64,000 bases of DNA from NCBI GenBank assembly GCA_016785225.1, contig JAFBJZ010000109.1, positions 2,046,001 through 2,110,000 of the forward strand, written 5' to 3'. A program made the translations under genes and the position numbers. Of the stretch, positions 11,265-25,255 are shown one piece after another. Positions within the stretch are counted from its first letter, which is position 1. Every line of letters starts with the position of its first letter. Origin of the DNA: Psettodes erumei. Its lineage: Eukaryota > Chordata > Actinopteri > Pleuronectiformes > Psettodidae. The notes beneath the pieces were generated by a model. That model saw only the letters and a program-made list of their open reading frames with translations, was not told where the DNA came from and searched no databases.

Positions 11265-14200
11265 CAGTTTAAGATGTGTATTGTTCTTTTTGTGAAATGC
11301 AATTTTCAAAAGTTTCAAGTTTACAAGTTTATCTTGTCTCGTCAGTTAGCTACATACTGCTACACCTGGCAGGTAGATGGTCTGACTATAGTAACTCATC
11401 TTTGGTGGTGTAGGCCAATGCAGAAATCTCCATTTAGAAAACGCCGAGGGGGGGGGGCTTGTGTTTTAGCTGAAGTAAATTAGAATAATAGTATTTGAAA
11501 ACCTCATGTATAATAAACAATGAGGGCCTTAAGGGTATGGCTTGTTCTTGTTAGTTGAGATTAGAGATTATTAGATAAGAATGATACCATGCTGACGTCT
11601 GTATGCTAAACATGGTGTCCCAGGTGGTAAGGTTATCTTAGCACTGAAGACTGAAAACAGAGGAAAACATCTTGCATGGCTCTTTTTATAGGTACCAAAA
11701 TCCACTTAGCAGCTCTAAACATTGACCAGACAAACAGCAGACAACATCAGGAGGTCAATGCTTTGAGTGGCAAGCTAGGCTGACCAACTGTAGCTTCACA
11801 TCTATCTGACCTGGCAGAGTAATCAATCTTCTCATGTAATTAAAGAAAGCCAATAAGCATATTTCCCACAATGCCAAACAATTGGAATCCTCAATTATAT
11901 AAATATTTGAACATTAATTGGACTGGTTGGACTGTGATGTTTATCTTAGATCAAACCCTCATGCACATGTTGTATGGTACATTGTACATGACTGATTCAG
12001 CTCCTTGTTGAAATTAATGTCTTCTAGCTTATATTTTAGTCTCTCGTAGTTCTAATGATATATTTCTGGGTAATCTAAGAGACCTATTCAGACACTTTTC
12101 CAGTCCTTCCAGCAGATTTTCTTGGCACTGAAATAATTAGGGAACACGATGTGAGGATGACAAAAGACAACAGTAAAATGAAATAGGCTCTCTCTCTGGC
12201 CCTTGGGTTCTTTGCAATAATTCTAATTAAGCCCATCCAGAAACAGAGGAGCTGGATTGGGACAGCTTCTCATCAGGGTCCCTCCATGAGCCTCTTTTGT
12301 CATGAACACACAGCCAATTACAAAGCTCAACAATAGAGTGGGGAAGTCTTATACCCTCCACAAAGACCAGAGTCTAGTCTATGGGGGCTCAGAATATCCA
12401 TAAGCATCCATAAGCATGGAGTGACAGAGTGAAAACACTTTCACCTTCATGAGATGTAAACTCAAAAATACATTTGTTTTTGCGTATGCATGTGGAAACT
12501 CATGGACATGAGTTTGCACGTTTAGTTCCCCATGGCACACACACAGAAGTCATTTTATGTTTCCAAAGGTACACTAATGATGCAGTAACAGAGTAGTTCT
12601 CCAAATATGCGTGCCTCCCTAATTAAAATGAAATTAATTTTACTTTAAAATAAATCTGAATAGTTCACACTCTAATCAAGACAAGCCAAAGATAACCTCA
12701 TTTGTTTATCATCTTTGCATATTAGTCTTGGTGAATAATATGAGGGGCTGTGTAATCTCTGAGTTTGCCAGACCATAGATTATGGATCTGTCTCTCATTT
12801 TATTCATTGTGCACAGAGGGTAATTACCCAGAGATAAGTGTTCCTCTATCAGAGTCCAGTCACAGCACTCCAAAAGCAATCTCCTCAGACACGGGTCCCG
12901 TCCCAGGCTATTTGGGCGACACAGAGTGGGAAGTGGGTGCTGAAGGAAGCCAGCTCAGCTTCTTGGTTACCCCGGATGAGGCCCCCTGACAGTCACGGCC
13001 AGGTGGACCAATCTTTCAGTCAGACACCCTATTTACCATTGCAAAGCTCTACTGCCCTGCCTCATTTAGAGCTGCTGAGGTTTCTTGTGATGAAAAGCAG
13101 ATAACAGTGTACATTCATCCTTCCACCTTCTCCTCAGAGCAAGGGAAAACATTCCTCTGTGGGGGATCTTAGACTATTATTTAGTGTGGCACATCAAAAA
13201 CGACTGATGGAGCATCAGATTTGTGGCAAAATCAGATGATGTGTCAGGGAGTGCAATTAGTCGAGGAAAGATTACTAAGTTTTTGTGTGATTTCTGATGG
13301 AGATCAGATCAGTGCTTCTAATAAAAATCAGTGTGAGAGAAAAAAACACACTATTTTGTGTTGTGAATGTTTACCAAAGACGTTTGACTTGAGAAACAGA
13401 TGTAAATCCAGGAAACAACAGCCCTTCTTCCATGCGGCTGAATAGACAGGCTTGTATCAATTTAAATGACCAAAACTAATGGCTGATTTTCATGAAAGAA
13501 GGCACAGACTTTGAGAGTCATTGTTCAACATAGTGCATCCATTATTGAGGCTTTTCAGAGAATCTCTGAGCATGATGTGGTTATGCTTGACTTAGGGGCC
13601 AAATCAGTAATAGCTATGGCCATTTAAATTCCAGGTAATTAACTCAGTAATGAAAAATATTAGTGTGTTGTTTGTTCTTAAGTGAATAGAATTGAGAATA
13701 TGATCTTATGTAGGTGAGATGCAAATGATATGCATGGGTGTAGTTCTGGGAAATTCACCTGGCTGTTATTCTTATATGTGTGAATTTGTGGGATAAATCT
13801 GCATCTACAGGGAAACTAGTATGTTTTGGTAAAACTGGAGTGAAAGCTGCAATATTTCACTTTAAACTGTAGTTAAAACTATACAACTATACAATATAGC
13901 AGAGTAGAAGGATAAACTCAAGTAATCCTAAACCTAACCCTTGCCTTAATGTCCACCAAATGTCTGTGACATCTGATTATCTATATCAGCATTCCCTGTG
14001 TAAAATGTACTGCAATAATAATAAAAATAATAATAATAAACATATTTTTTTTACATCAAGATAAATATTTCCTTGTGGTGTTTAAAACATTTTTTAAAAT
14101 GTAGTTTTTCTTTACAGCCTGTCAGATCAATCCAGTCACCTTATGCAATGACACACAGTATTGCAAAGAGAAAGGTGCAAATATAAAAAGTTCAACAGTT

Positions 14201-17200
14201 AAGTGCCAAAGAAAGTTCTCAAGTCTCATAGCAGCATGAATACACAGATACTTGCAACTTAAATATCAGTTGTTCCACAACGTGAACTTCATAACGTAGT
14301 TAAAATAATGACTGTCCCTTCAGACCAGTCATTCTATTTCCCCTGTATCTCTGGGCTTTGGCCTCAGATTATGCCAGTGAAAGTGATAGTATCACTCAGT
14401 CACCCAGTACAAACACAGGCTGTCCCTCTATTTTAACTTTATTCATCATGGGAAAGATTTTGCTAAGCGTGCATTTTCTTTGCTTGATCTTGCGACCGCA
14501 GACGTCTACTTTTGGCCTTTGTGCAGCATTAGCAGAACAAATGGGAGAAAAGTGCGTTTTTTTTGGAGGCAATAAACATTACTCATTCCTTTACAGCACC
14601 AAGATTTTCCCAGCTTGTGTGGAAATCCAACAGATACAAACATACTAGCTTCCTCAGTAAGAGTTACTACTCTTAGTGCATTGGGGGAGTAAAATAATCT
14701 TTTATCTGTGGGATATGAGGCCATCTACATCATATCTTTGATAAACTCTCCAAACAGCATGTTGCTTTTCTCCCCCGCTGACCCCATGTTGTCCAACCTG
14801 TTTCTGAATAGCATCATCACTCACCCCTCTTGCCAAAAAAATACACTCCCTCTCTCAGACAAGAGAGTAACAGCACCAAGCCATTTCCTGGTGTCACATG
14901 TTTCAACTCTGTGAGGCTGCAACAATTCTTTCTTTCATTATAATGAAACATGAGATGCCAGATAATCTCATAAATATGTGTTGTATTTCTTCTTCGGCAC
15001 TCACGCTGGTCAGGAGAAAGAGGCAGGCCTTTGTTTGGGGCTTCCTGGCTCACAGGAAGTGATTGCAGTGGGACAGTGAGGGACACTCATCTCTTGGAAA
15101 GGGGGAACGCTCGAAGACGTATCCCTTTTTGATCAAGGCTTGCTGACGGATTGCCCGGAGAAAGGCAAATGGGGATCATACTGGGGCCTGATGACAAGAG
15201 GCCAATTTTGATGTCCCTTTTCTCTCATTGCAGCGCTTCTCTTTCAAGCCAAAATCTGTTTGAGCAGCCTGGGAAAATGGCCTTTTACCCACCTTCCTAG
15301 TCACAGAGTTGACAGGACAACTAAGCACTAAATGGAATCAAGATGAATGTTGAGACCAAATAAACTGCTTGTGTCTTAATTCTGCTTGAAATGAATGGGC
15401 CCCTGATTGCTTTATAGATATATTTTTCATCTTGTTATGCAGGATACCCCATTCATCAGGGATCCTTTAGCTGTGGTCATTCTTTTGTCTTTATCACAGG
15501 ATTTGATTAATGCTCTATTCATTCTCTGAATGGTCACAAAAACCCCAGAAAACAGGGATGAACTCTGTCCTGACATGGCAGAAAAAAGTGGACTGAAATA
15601 AAGGTTTTCTTTGAGGAAAAACAAGGGCACCGCTTCATTTCATCCCAGATTGTTTAATTCAAAAATGTTGACCCATGTGAGAAACATTATATCTGAGCAA
15701 CATCAAGCTCCATATTCAGTGCCTATAACCTCAAAGGCCACATGTTCTCACAGTGTTTATAATGCATTAGTGGAACAAACTCAACACTGTACTCTCTTTA
15801 CAAATCCCACCTGGCCATGTATTAGTTGCAGATGTGGCTCTCTAATTCATAATGAACTAATAATGGTTTTGTTAGTGCAAGAGTGTTTTCCTTTCCTCCC
15901 TCGTGCACACATAGATGGAGTTAATCTGCACTGGAGGTGTGGCAGTGCAGGAGAAGATATTACACCCTGTATGAAACATAGACTTTGGAATGTGTTGTTG
16001 CAAGATAGCAGGCTTTGAATTGTCTTAATATGACTCACTCATCATGAATGGATCTGTATCATTAAATAACAGCTTTTCCCTGCATGGAGCCATCTCTCCA
16101 TATGTGTCAAGTTTATAATGACTTATTGTAAAGGGAAAAAAAAGTGTGAGCTCTCCAACATCCAGCAGAGGAGCTGCAGACTTTCAGCATGGTGTTTTAC
16201 TGACAGTCTTTGACTGTATTTGCAGCAAATGAAATCACATGACAGAACTGAAAATTAATGACTCCAAATTTTTGATGGTGTGCTGATAAAGGAGAGCTCA
16301 AGGACTAGACATACAAGATAAAGTAGAACAAAAGATGTAGATCTAAAGGCATCAATTAACAGCCTGATCCAGCTTTTATGTCAAAGACTGCAGTGTGGAA
16401 AAAAAAACTTTTCTGTGGCATTTTTCAGCTGCTTTGACACAGTCATATTGATTATATTAATGCATATGAGTCTCTGTTTTATGGTATGTTTGGTGTATCT
16501 ATTAATATGTTAATTTGATCTCAATTTTATCTAATGAAAACTATGAATACGCTGCATAACATCATTTGAATGAATGTCTTCCTTTTTGTTGTTTAGTATT
16601 ACCAAGTACTCCACAGCATACCCTACACCTCACAATATGTTAGTAACATTGGACACTACAGTAGCCTGGATACTAAAAGTATCAAAAATTTAATGCGTCA
16701 ATAACTGAGTGTTAACTAAGCTTCCTGCCCTGTTAACATGTAAATTGTTGCATAGCCAAAAAGTAGTTTAAGCAGTTTAAAATACAGTAATATACAAAGA
16801 AGTCAACACAGATGTTCTGATAATTATAAAAAAAATTTACCTTTATTTTTCTTAGTTTCAAATTGTATGTTACTTTTGACAGCTCTAGGAAAAAGACTTT
16901 GAGAATGAGCATTAACCAGTGTGTTAGGAAAAGGTGAGGTTGTGTTAGGTGACAGTTTGAATGGGGATGCAGCACAGTCATTTTTCAAAAATCAAGACAA
17001 AGCTGTGAACACGACACATACCTCTGATACAGTAGCATCCAGACTCCAAGCAGATTAAATACTACACAGTGGCTGTTCTAGTCCTGAAGGTAACCGAAGT
17101 AACAACATGTTAATGTTACTAGTGTAGGTAAAAGTGAGTCAGACATGCATCAGAGCAGAACACTGAACTGTTCCTTACACTTTTGTGTATTTGGTTTTGT

Positions 17201-20200
17201 AAAGGTAAAATAAAACATAGTGTCCTCAAAAGTCTTTAACTTTAACTATTTCTACAGCCCCAAGCTCCAAATCGACATGTAAAGAAACCCCAAACCTACC
17301 TTGCTTAGTTGTGGTTGCTAAACTATCTAGCGAATGGCCAGTTTATGCCAATTTCACGTTAGGCTCATCTATCGACATGGAAATCCCCTTCTACTGAACA
17401 TGCCAAATTTAAGATCAGCCTATAACTCCTTTAAAATAAATCTGCTTATGATTTTAAAAGCCACAGATGATGCCAAAACACATAATGTATTTTGTACTGA
17501 GCAGCTTATTTTCATGATTTATCTGTATGGATTTGGCCAATCGCCCCTGATCAAATCAAGCTCTGAGGATAATGGAGGAAAGGAGACTTTCGAAAGTGAA
17601 AGGTCTGTCTGTGGTTAATGCTTTAAATTTATATCGAGTGTATCTACAGAGAATGATGTCTCAGAGAGAGCTTGATACTGGAAATACTGCGAATCACTTC
17701 TACTTTAGAGGTAATACTTAGCACCAGGTGCCGCCTAACCCTCTCAAATTTAAATTATTTTGCTCTTTAGACCATGCCTGCAAGCACACAGTCATTCATA
17801 CAGAATGCATGCACTTTGACAAAGGCAGACTATACTGTGTTGAGGAGTATTTCTTCCTACTTTAGTTTAACAAAGGTTGGAAAGCACATTGATGACGTGC
17901 AAAGAACAAAGCCATAACACGTGCAGTGTGAAGTATTAAATGAAAAGGTCTCCCCATAACTTCACTTTGCCACTTTGATGTCTGACCTGTGCGCAAGAAG
18001 TGAATGAATCTGCACGCTCTGTTATTGTAGCATGTGTGCATAGTGGAGTCTCATTAGGGAATTTTCCCGCCGCGAAAGATTTTGCAATAAAGAAAACAAG
18101 GATGATAAAGAGAATGAAAGAAGCAGATAAAGCAGGAGGAAATCCAGAGGAAAGAAGGACTGGGGATATTGTAATTAGTTGCACCTGTTTCCTTTAACCC
18201 AGCTCCAGTTTCCCTCTACAAACGCATGCAGATTACCCATCAAAGCCCCTCGTCGCTGCCTCTGCTCAATGGATCCTTTGTTGCCAGTTGTCAGGGAGGC
18301 GGCCCACAAAAGTATGTAACACAAGCAGGCCACATTGCTCTGGAACCTACAGTACATGCAAGCCTCCACTAGCCACAGCAAGAATAATAGGGAGTGTTTG
18401 TAGACATGGAGTCTGCATCACTCCTGTCTGCATGAGCAGCACTGGTGGCACTTTTTTTGTGCGTGTGTGTGGATGTGACCACAACAGTTCCATCATCTGC
18501 CAACACACTAAAGTGGATCTGTATTAGCTGTTAGGGAAGAGGAACGAGTCCTGCCACACAGGCCTGATACCAATGGTGAATTTGCTTGTTTGTCAGGACA
18601 CATGCATATAAGTAAATGTATATACAAGAGACTTCAATAATGTAATGTACTACTACTTGCACTGATAATAATAATAATAGTAACAGATAATTGATTTTCC
18701 AGCATTTACCAAGCTAACTTTCGGTAGATATGGTGTCGGGCATATAAACACATCTCAGAAATAGGGCTTGTGATATTCTAGATCCCATGAAAAGCCCAAA
18801 ACCAACACTATTAATCCTTCTACTGAGGATAGTGTCAATCAAAGCCTAATGTATCTTATTCTATCCTCTGTGCCTGAGGCATTCAATCAATGAGCCACAC
18901 TGTTACAATGTCTGACGTTTTCCTTCATTAGCATGAATGTGGCCACTGCTGTTTATCTAGAGCAAGTCCCACATACATTCCATCCTGCTGCCGTAAATAT
19001 CCTCTCACTCTTTAAATGGGTATTAATCTGCAGCTGAAAACAGTCCCCAACAAATGCATTATTATTTGCGTTGAAAGTAATGTTTACTAAAATCTACATT
19101 TCCCATTTTAGCAATTTGCATGTTGTGTCGAACCACCTTTGTCATTAGTTACAAAGTATTGTGAAATGGACTAACACACTGATGATTTTGGCCTTTTCAT
19201 CTGATGTATTGGGAATAACATGAATGGAAAGCTATGTATAACGATTCCACATTTTAGTTAAAAGAATATAAGAAATTAAAATTGGTTCTTTTGTTCAGGA
19301 AACCTCACTGACCTGCTAGTGGATCATTACAAACTCATGCTGTACAACTAAACATGGTCAAACAAACATCATATCCTAAAATATCAAATACAACAGGCTG
19401 AATTTTGGGGAAGTGTGCATAAAATGTTGCACAGCACATGAAGGATAATTCCATTTGATAGAATGGTGCAGTCAAAGAATACAGATTCTTTGGTTTTAAC
19501 ATTTCTCACAGTGCGAACAACATCCAGCTGCGGAAAGCTGTACCAAATTGATACAGATGCTACGTTACTGTCAGACAGTGTTGAATAATATATAGTCTAA
19601 TAATTTCCATGATTTTTTCTACTTGGAAATAAGAACAGGAAAACTGTATGTTAGCAATGGAGCCTCAAACCTAACAAAAGAAAGTAAATGGTTCCAGTGA
19701 GTCTGCTGCTATGGCTCTTTTATTTTCCTTTGAGTTCAATTAGGGTTATCTTAACTTCAAGAACTACTGATAAAGATGCTGACAACTGCTGCAACAACAT
19801 AAATGCAGTGCATCAAAGATCTCAGTCAGTGTACATCGACTCCTGATAGCCTGCAGTTATAATCAGTATCGTATATGGACTGCAGATAGATGATCTGGAT
19901 CAAGCACATTTACTATTTCCTCCATTTAGTCGCCATGTAATGGAAAACATTCAGAGCAGTGACATGTTGGTCACACTGTTCCTGATTCCAAATCAGCCAG
20001 TCCTCCTCTCCACAGCTGCTGCAGTCGAATGGCATTCATTTGAGGAAACTGTCCTTGATTAGGTTATTATCAAGATCATTTAGCGTTTCAATAAGAGAGG
20101 TATGGGGGAGAAGTGACGGCGAAGTGGTGATACAGTGGTATTCTCTGTCACTGAATTGGACGCTGATAGGTTCACATGCTCACCTCATGGAATGTATCTG

Positions 20201-21000
20201 ACAATGAACGCAGCAGCAGAGGCAGGGGGTAAAGGGGGAGAGACCATTCTGCATTCAAGCACTAATTAGAAAAATTAGATCTATGAAAGGCAGCGAGTGA
20301 TCTGGGCCTTCAACCTACGTCTGTGTACCGCTGTAGCAGCACAAAGAGGAGGCAACAATGAGCATTGAGGAGGAGGGAGGGGGGATAAATAATTTAATCC
20401 ATTATCTACTCTGCAAAGCTCATCAGCACTGCTACACAATGGCCACGATTGAATTGCTGATTGCATTTCTCTCCTACCCTCCAGGAGAAAATGCCCATGC
20501 TCCACTATGTGCTCTCAGCCTGCCAGCACAACCAAGAGCAAGAGAAAGAGAGAGAGAGAGTAGTGTAGAGTGTCTTCCACCAAGGTCAAACTACAATGCA
20601 GCAATCTAATTAAGAGTATCAGAGAGTTTCCTGTACGGGGTCAACCTCTCTGTTGTGCTCACAGGCTCATGTTGTCCATTATGTATTACATCATGTAGTC
20701 CTACATGTAAATGATGGATGTGATGCAGATTAAAGCTTTTTATTTCATCTTCCTCCCAACATTCTCTGTAAATGATAAGAATATGTCTTTGAAAAGAGTT
20801 GTAACAGCATTGTGTTACTGTGATACTTTGATATGCGGGGATTACTGTAAAGCTAAGATTGCCATGTTAGCGGCAGGGCTCATGGGTTTGCATTGTGGGT
20901 CGGTCCATTACTTCAGTCCAAAGTGAAACATGTTGGCAACTTAATAATCAACTGCAGTGATTTTTCCCGGGACCCCAGAGTATGAATCCAGCTGACTGTA
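11265..21000. other. Long gene-poor region
   Basis: About 9.7 kb with no supportable exon on either strand. Open frames are all short (below about 135 codons), uncorrelated with splice sites, and without recognisable motifs. Small (AAT)n tracts occur at about 14014-14041 and 18666-18682. Many TAAT-core and long AT-rich words with few recognisable repeats would fit a regulatory desert, but conservation cannot be judged from one sequence. Confidence 0.45.
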
Positions 21001-21039
21001 GTGCTACTCTTACAATTCATCAGTTATCAGCTGCTCAAT

Positions 21040-21262
21040 GTTTCCTGTGAAATATCTCAACATCTATGTAATGTATTGGCAAAAGCTAGACAGATATTAA
21101 TTGCTTCCGGAGGATGAATCCTACTGATTCTGTCAATCTGCTAACTTTTCCTTGAGCCCCACCATCAGTTCACATTAAGGCTTTGAGGGTAAGGTTTCTA
21201 CAACTATTGAATGGATTGCCATGGAATTTTGGTACACAACATTCAAGTCACAGAACACAGAG
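21040..21262 (+). repeat. Teleost dispersed repeat copy ('TGGATTGCCATG' family)
   Basis: Contains, in order, 'AAATATCTCAACATCTATG', 'AGGATGAATCCTACTGA', 'CAACTATTGAATGGATTG' and 'CCATGGAATTTTGGTAC'. I recall these words, in this order, from a very abundant teleost interspersed repeat. The same family occurs at 25.26-26.2 kb. Transposon class is unknown to me. Confidence 0.6.
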
Positions 21263-23914
21263 GCTTCCTTTTCTTGAAAGATAAATAGAATTTTTTTGAA
21301 AAACCCAGGAGATTGTTCAACAGAACCTGTGATTATTCTGAAAGTATTTCCACAATCCTCAAATCATCTGGATGGAAAAAATCCAATCACCTGTACCATA
21401 AACTTTAACTCTTTTCCTATGCAGGTTACCCACTGGCTACTGTCTTTGTATGGATTGTGTTTCGCTCCTTACTGTGCAGTGGTATGATTCTTTTTTCATC
21501 CATATCCATACAAGACTTTTTATAAGTATCGAAAGACAATCGTAACAGCAATAAGTTAAGTGAGCGTTTCAGACAGTGCTGGGTAAAAATCTTTTCGAGA
21601 AATACATGATTATCTCTGGGAATCAAATGTAACTCAAAAGCTCATCCCTGAAAGGCAAAAACTAGCCTCCAAGAGCTGCCAAGACTCTTAGTCTATTTAA
21701 CTATCCTTTTCACATTGTCAAATGTCAGTGTGTAACAGGTTAAAGGGCAAGAAGCCATTAATGGATGAATCTGGCAATGCTTTATGATGGTAATGGCTTT
21801 CTAACCCATCAACTGCAATCTATCAGCCGGACCAGGCTCCAGTAAAACAGGAATATCAGGAACACTTGAAGTTTTCTTGGCACAGTGCCTCTGACATGCT
21901 GGCTTAATTTTACCTTCCATTTCAGTGTGGCACATTTACATAAAACGCAGCAAAAAGTAGTACACACAATAGTCCCCTTTGGCCAAGCGCTTTAAGGTCC
22001 TGTCCACAGTCCCAGTGAGGGGCAGTCAAGCTGCCTCTGCTCTGCTCTGTTTGTTTTATGGAGCAGTAGTTAAACCACTCTGAAGTCAGCTAGCTGCAAA
22101 AACTGTGCTGGGTCTCTGATGGTCCTGTGAAAAAGGGTCCAAAACCAATCCAGAGGGCCATTTCTAGAAGTCCAGCCAACTTTCATTGACAAAAAGAGGT
22201 CATTATTCTGTGCATGGCTTCAGCAATAACAAGAGTAAATGCTCTGGATGGGTTGTAATGGAGACATTTTACTTATGTTAGAGCTGCTGCCCCTGCAGAT
22301 CAATTCCTCTTGCAAAGGTGGTGCTGCAGGAAGAAGCACATCATTAAAAAGCCCAAAATGTCCCCTTTCACATTGTGCAGCAATATGGGTACTCCATTCG
22401 CACATTCTGAATTAATTTGAGTTCTGTCATTATGCAAGTGCAGCACAAATTGCCCAAGACCAAGTGAATCTATTTATAGCTATCACAAGGCCCGAGAGCC
22501 AAGTGTGCCTAATGGTGTAATTTGTATTGTTAATGGTAATGCACTATTAGTTTGTTCCATTTGGCTTTGCACAGGTGCATTAATGGGGGCTTGGTGAACC
22601 ATTTCAGTCAGCCCAAACCCACCTGCAGCTCAAGCGGAGGCTTTCAGCAGGACCAGGGCCCCTCTAGTGGCCCAGAGCACAGCAGCAAATAAGAAAACAA
22701 AGCCAAAACTGAACACTTCAAACACAGACTGCTGGAGCCAAGGTATGGGGTTTTTTTCTAAAACAAAAGTCAAACCTTTTGTTTAACTGATTAAAATCAA
22801 GTTTTACTGTGACAGGAAGACCTGCATCTTTAAAACTGCACAGAGGCAATAAGAAGCTCCCACAACTGTCACACAACAACAAAGCAAGATAGACTTTAAA
22901 ATATTGTGTTCCTAATTAACCTTCAAGCTCATCAGCCACAATCAATATAGACTGTACCCTTTTTTTCTAATTGAGATGAAGTAATTATCAGACTGTATTC
23001 ATCTCGTTAATGAAACAATGTTCCAATATGCCTGCGGCAAAACTGTTAATTGAGTTCTATTTTCTGAGACGAGCAGCCTCTCCTTGTGTCCATGGCCACA
23101 AAGCGTCAAATATGGGTTGGGGCCTTTGTGCTTGTCTCTATGTCGACACAGGAACAGGCTGTGGACTGGTGGAGCGTGCTACTGCTCTCTCCCTGCAGAC
23201 ACTCTCCCTCCCTCCTGTCTATTCTCCCATCAGAGAGCAGGCAGGAGTCGGTAATACAGCTGACTTCAGCAGATCATCCCATCCCAGTCTGTTATTTCAC
23301 GGTTTCAGTGGTTAAGTACTCCCTGTTGAGTAAGATATAGCGAGGCAATTATTCTGTAATTATGGAGCCAAAAGACGAGAAATGGAGTCAAGAGTTACTG
23401 GGCTCATGTAAATCACAGCAAGAAACTGAGAGATGGTGCAAAAACAGGCCTGATTGTCCACATATGCATGGATTTCTTCCCCCATGTACTTGTAATGTAA
23501 TGAAGATGAAATACAATCTCCTATCCTGACAAAATGAACTTCAAAACCATGTCAAAAAGGCGGAAAGCACAATGGATTATCATCTGAAATAATCCCTCAA
23601 TCATTAAAGTTACTGTTAGCGCAGTTCTTTTATTGAAGCCCAAGTTCAAACTGGGCAACAGAACATTTATTATGATCACAGGTAAAGTATGGCAGTGCTG
23701 GGCTCAAACTGACAGAGCTCCCACAGGATTTCAGTCAGAACGAGCCTTGATGTCCGGGTGTAGTTTACATTTATCTTCTTGGGCTGGGTCTGCCCCGTAC
23801 AGAGGTTGGATTTGCACACGACCGAATGTAATGGGCCAATTACCAAAGACAGGCCAACCGCTGTCTTCACCTTGTCCTTGGGATGTGCTAAACAACATGT
23901 GTTGTTTTGCCGTG
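21263..23914. other. Non-coding stretch
   Basis: No gene recognised. 22380-22700 is of even composition with many TAAT and POU/homeobox-like words and no repeat signature. It is a candidate conserved non-coding element by appearance only. Confidence 0.4.
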
Positions 23915-24072
23915 TAGCTAATGCAAAGCATTTGTAACCGGTCATGTTATCTTATAGTTCCAGACACTACAAGGACATACATTGTGTGAAAAGTACAAAA
24001 CTGGAACAAAGGTTAAGTGGAAAAGTACAGAATAGGGATTCACGATGTCTTAAAACAAAGACAATTTTAACA
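23915..24072 (-). repeat. LTR-like direct repeat, copy A
   Basis: Positions 23915-24060 match 24990-25135 base for base in length (146 bases) with about 9 mismatches. On the - strand the unit begins TGTTA at 24072. The adjacent bases 24073-24082 read AAGGGGGAAA, placed like the polypurine tract upstream of a 3' LTR. A TATA-like 'ACTATAAGATA' lies within the unit. Interpretation as an LTR is inference. Confidence 0.6.
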
Positions 24073-24989
24073 TTTCCCCCTTCTAACATGATTCTATCAT
24101 GTCAATCAAATAAGGTAGGAACATTATCTCTGTATTGTGTTACAACTGTTAGTGGCAGCCACCTCAACAGGCCCCAAAACTGCAAGTAACCGCCTACTTT
24201 AAAATGCAACACAACCAGACAGGACATTTTTGATATCCCCCTTCTGATATAATTCTATTATATCAATACAAATAAAAATTTCATAATCGTATAGTGGGTA
24301 TGTAAGCATTTCTTCATTGCGTTGAGCATTCTATATGCCAGTAGGGGTAAACTGTTCTTCAGTGCAGTTTCTTGCAGCAAGCAATTACGCATGTGGAAAT
24401 AGTAAACAGAGCAATGTTGATTAAACAAAACAATCATAAGGTTAAAAGCATAAGCTAAACAATTCATATCAGGAGTAGCCATCATGGTACCGAGAACAGA
24501 ACCTCCTTCCCAGGAGAATGCAACCTTCCATAATTCTACTGATAACATGTCTGCAATGAGCACAATAATCATAACAGAAGACTACGTGTATGTAATGCTA
24601 TATGTGGGTATGTGGTAACTTTAGCAGAATCTGTGTATCTGCAGGGGTTCAGGAGTACAAATAGCAAATAATATCTTCGTTTTTGTCAGCATCCTTATAA
24701 GCTTCAGTCTCATCCTCTCTGGTCTCAGAGAGGGAGACCAGTGGAACGGTTTCACCTGCATGCTGTGAAATTTGGTTGTTATACAGACTTACAATTCATG
24801 ACATGACAAATCAAACATGAAATTTTACCACACCATCATGAGTCTCATTAATTGGAACATATACATGCCATTATCAGAGCTCAAGGACTGTTTAACTGGA
24901 TGGTGACCAGTAGTAGGTGGAGGAACTGGTACTCAGTACTGACATTACTTTGGATTGATCGTGCTTTTGATTGTTAGCTATCCCAACAA

Positions 24990-25147
24990 TAGCTAATGCA
25001 AAATATTTCTAACCGGTCATGTTATCTTATAGTTCCAGACGCTACAAGGACATACACTGTGTGAAAATTACAAAACTGGAACAAAGGTTAAGTGAAAAAG
25101 TACAGAATAAGGATTCAGGATGTCTTAAAACAAAGCTGAATATAACA
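24990..25147 (-). repeat. LTR-like direct repeat, copy B
   Basis: Partner of 23915-24072, about 94% identical over 146 bases with no indels. It starts TGTTA on the - strand at 25147. Confidence 0.6.
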
Positions 25148-25255
25148 TTACCAACAATTAATCTGCATTTTATTATTTCCAGCAAAATTGGCTAGCATTC
25201 CTGTCGCCCATTTTTGTTTTGTTTTGGGTTTTTTTTGCAGTGGATTGAAAGTAAA

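Larger units (their letters stand above)
23915..25147 (-). mobile_element. Possible compact, decayed LTR element (antisense)
   Basis: Two near-identical 146-base direct repeats lie 1,075 bases apart. The lower copy is preceded on the - strand by a purine tract, and both copies start TGTTA. A second purine tract 'AGAAGGGGGATATC' lies at about 24235-24250, next to a second palindrome-like block. The roughly 0.9-kb interior shows only a 104-codon - frame (24258-24572) with no recognisable gag, pol or env motif. It would therefore be a non-autonomous or heavily deleted element. No primer-binding site or target duplication was established, so a simple segmental duplication remains possible. Confidence 0.4.

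Noticed and set aside
11115..11483. 122-codon + frame
   Set aside because: Its middle is an Ile/Tyr run created by the (TA)n microsatellite; the flanks have no recognisable motif.
24258..24572. 104-codon - frame inside the possible LTR element as a retroviral gene
   Set aside because: No gag, protease, polymerase or envelope motif can be seen, so no function is claimed.
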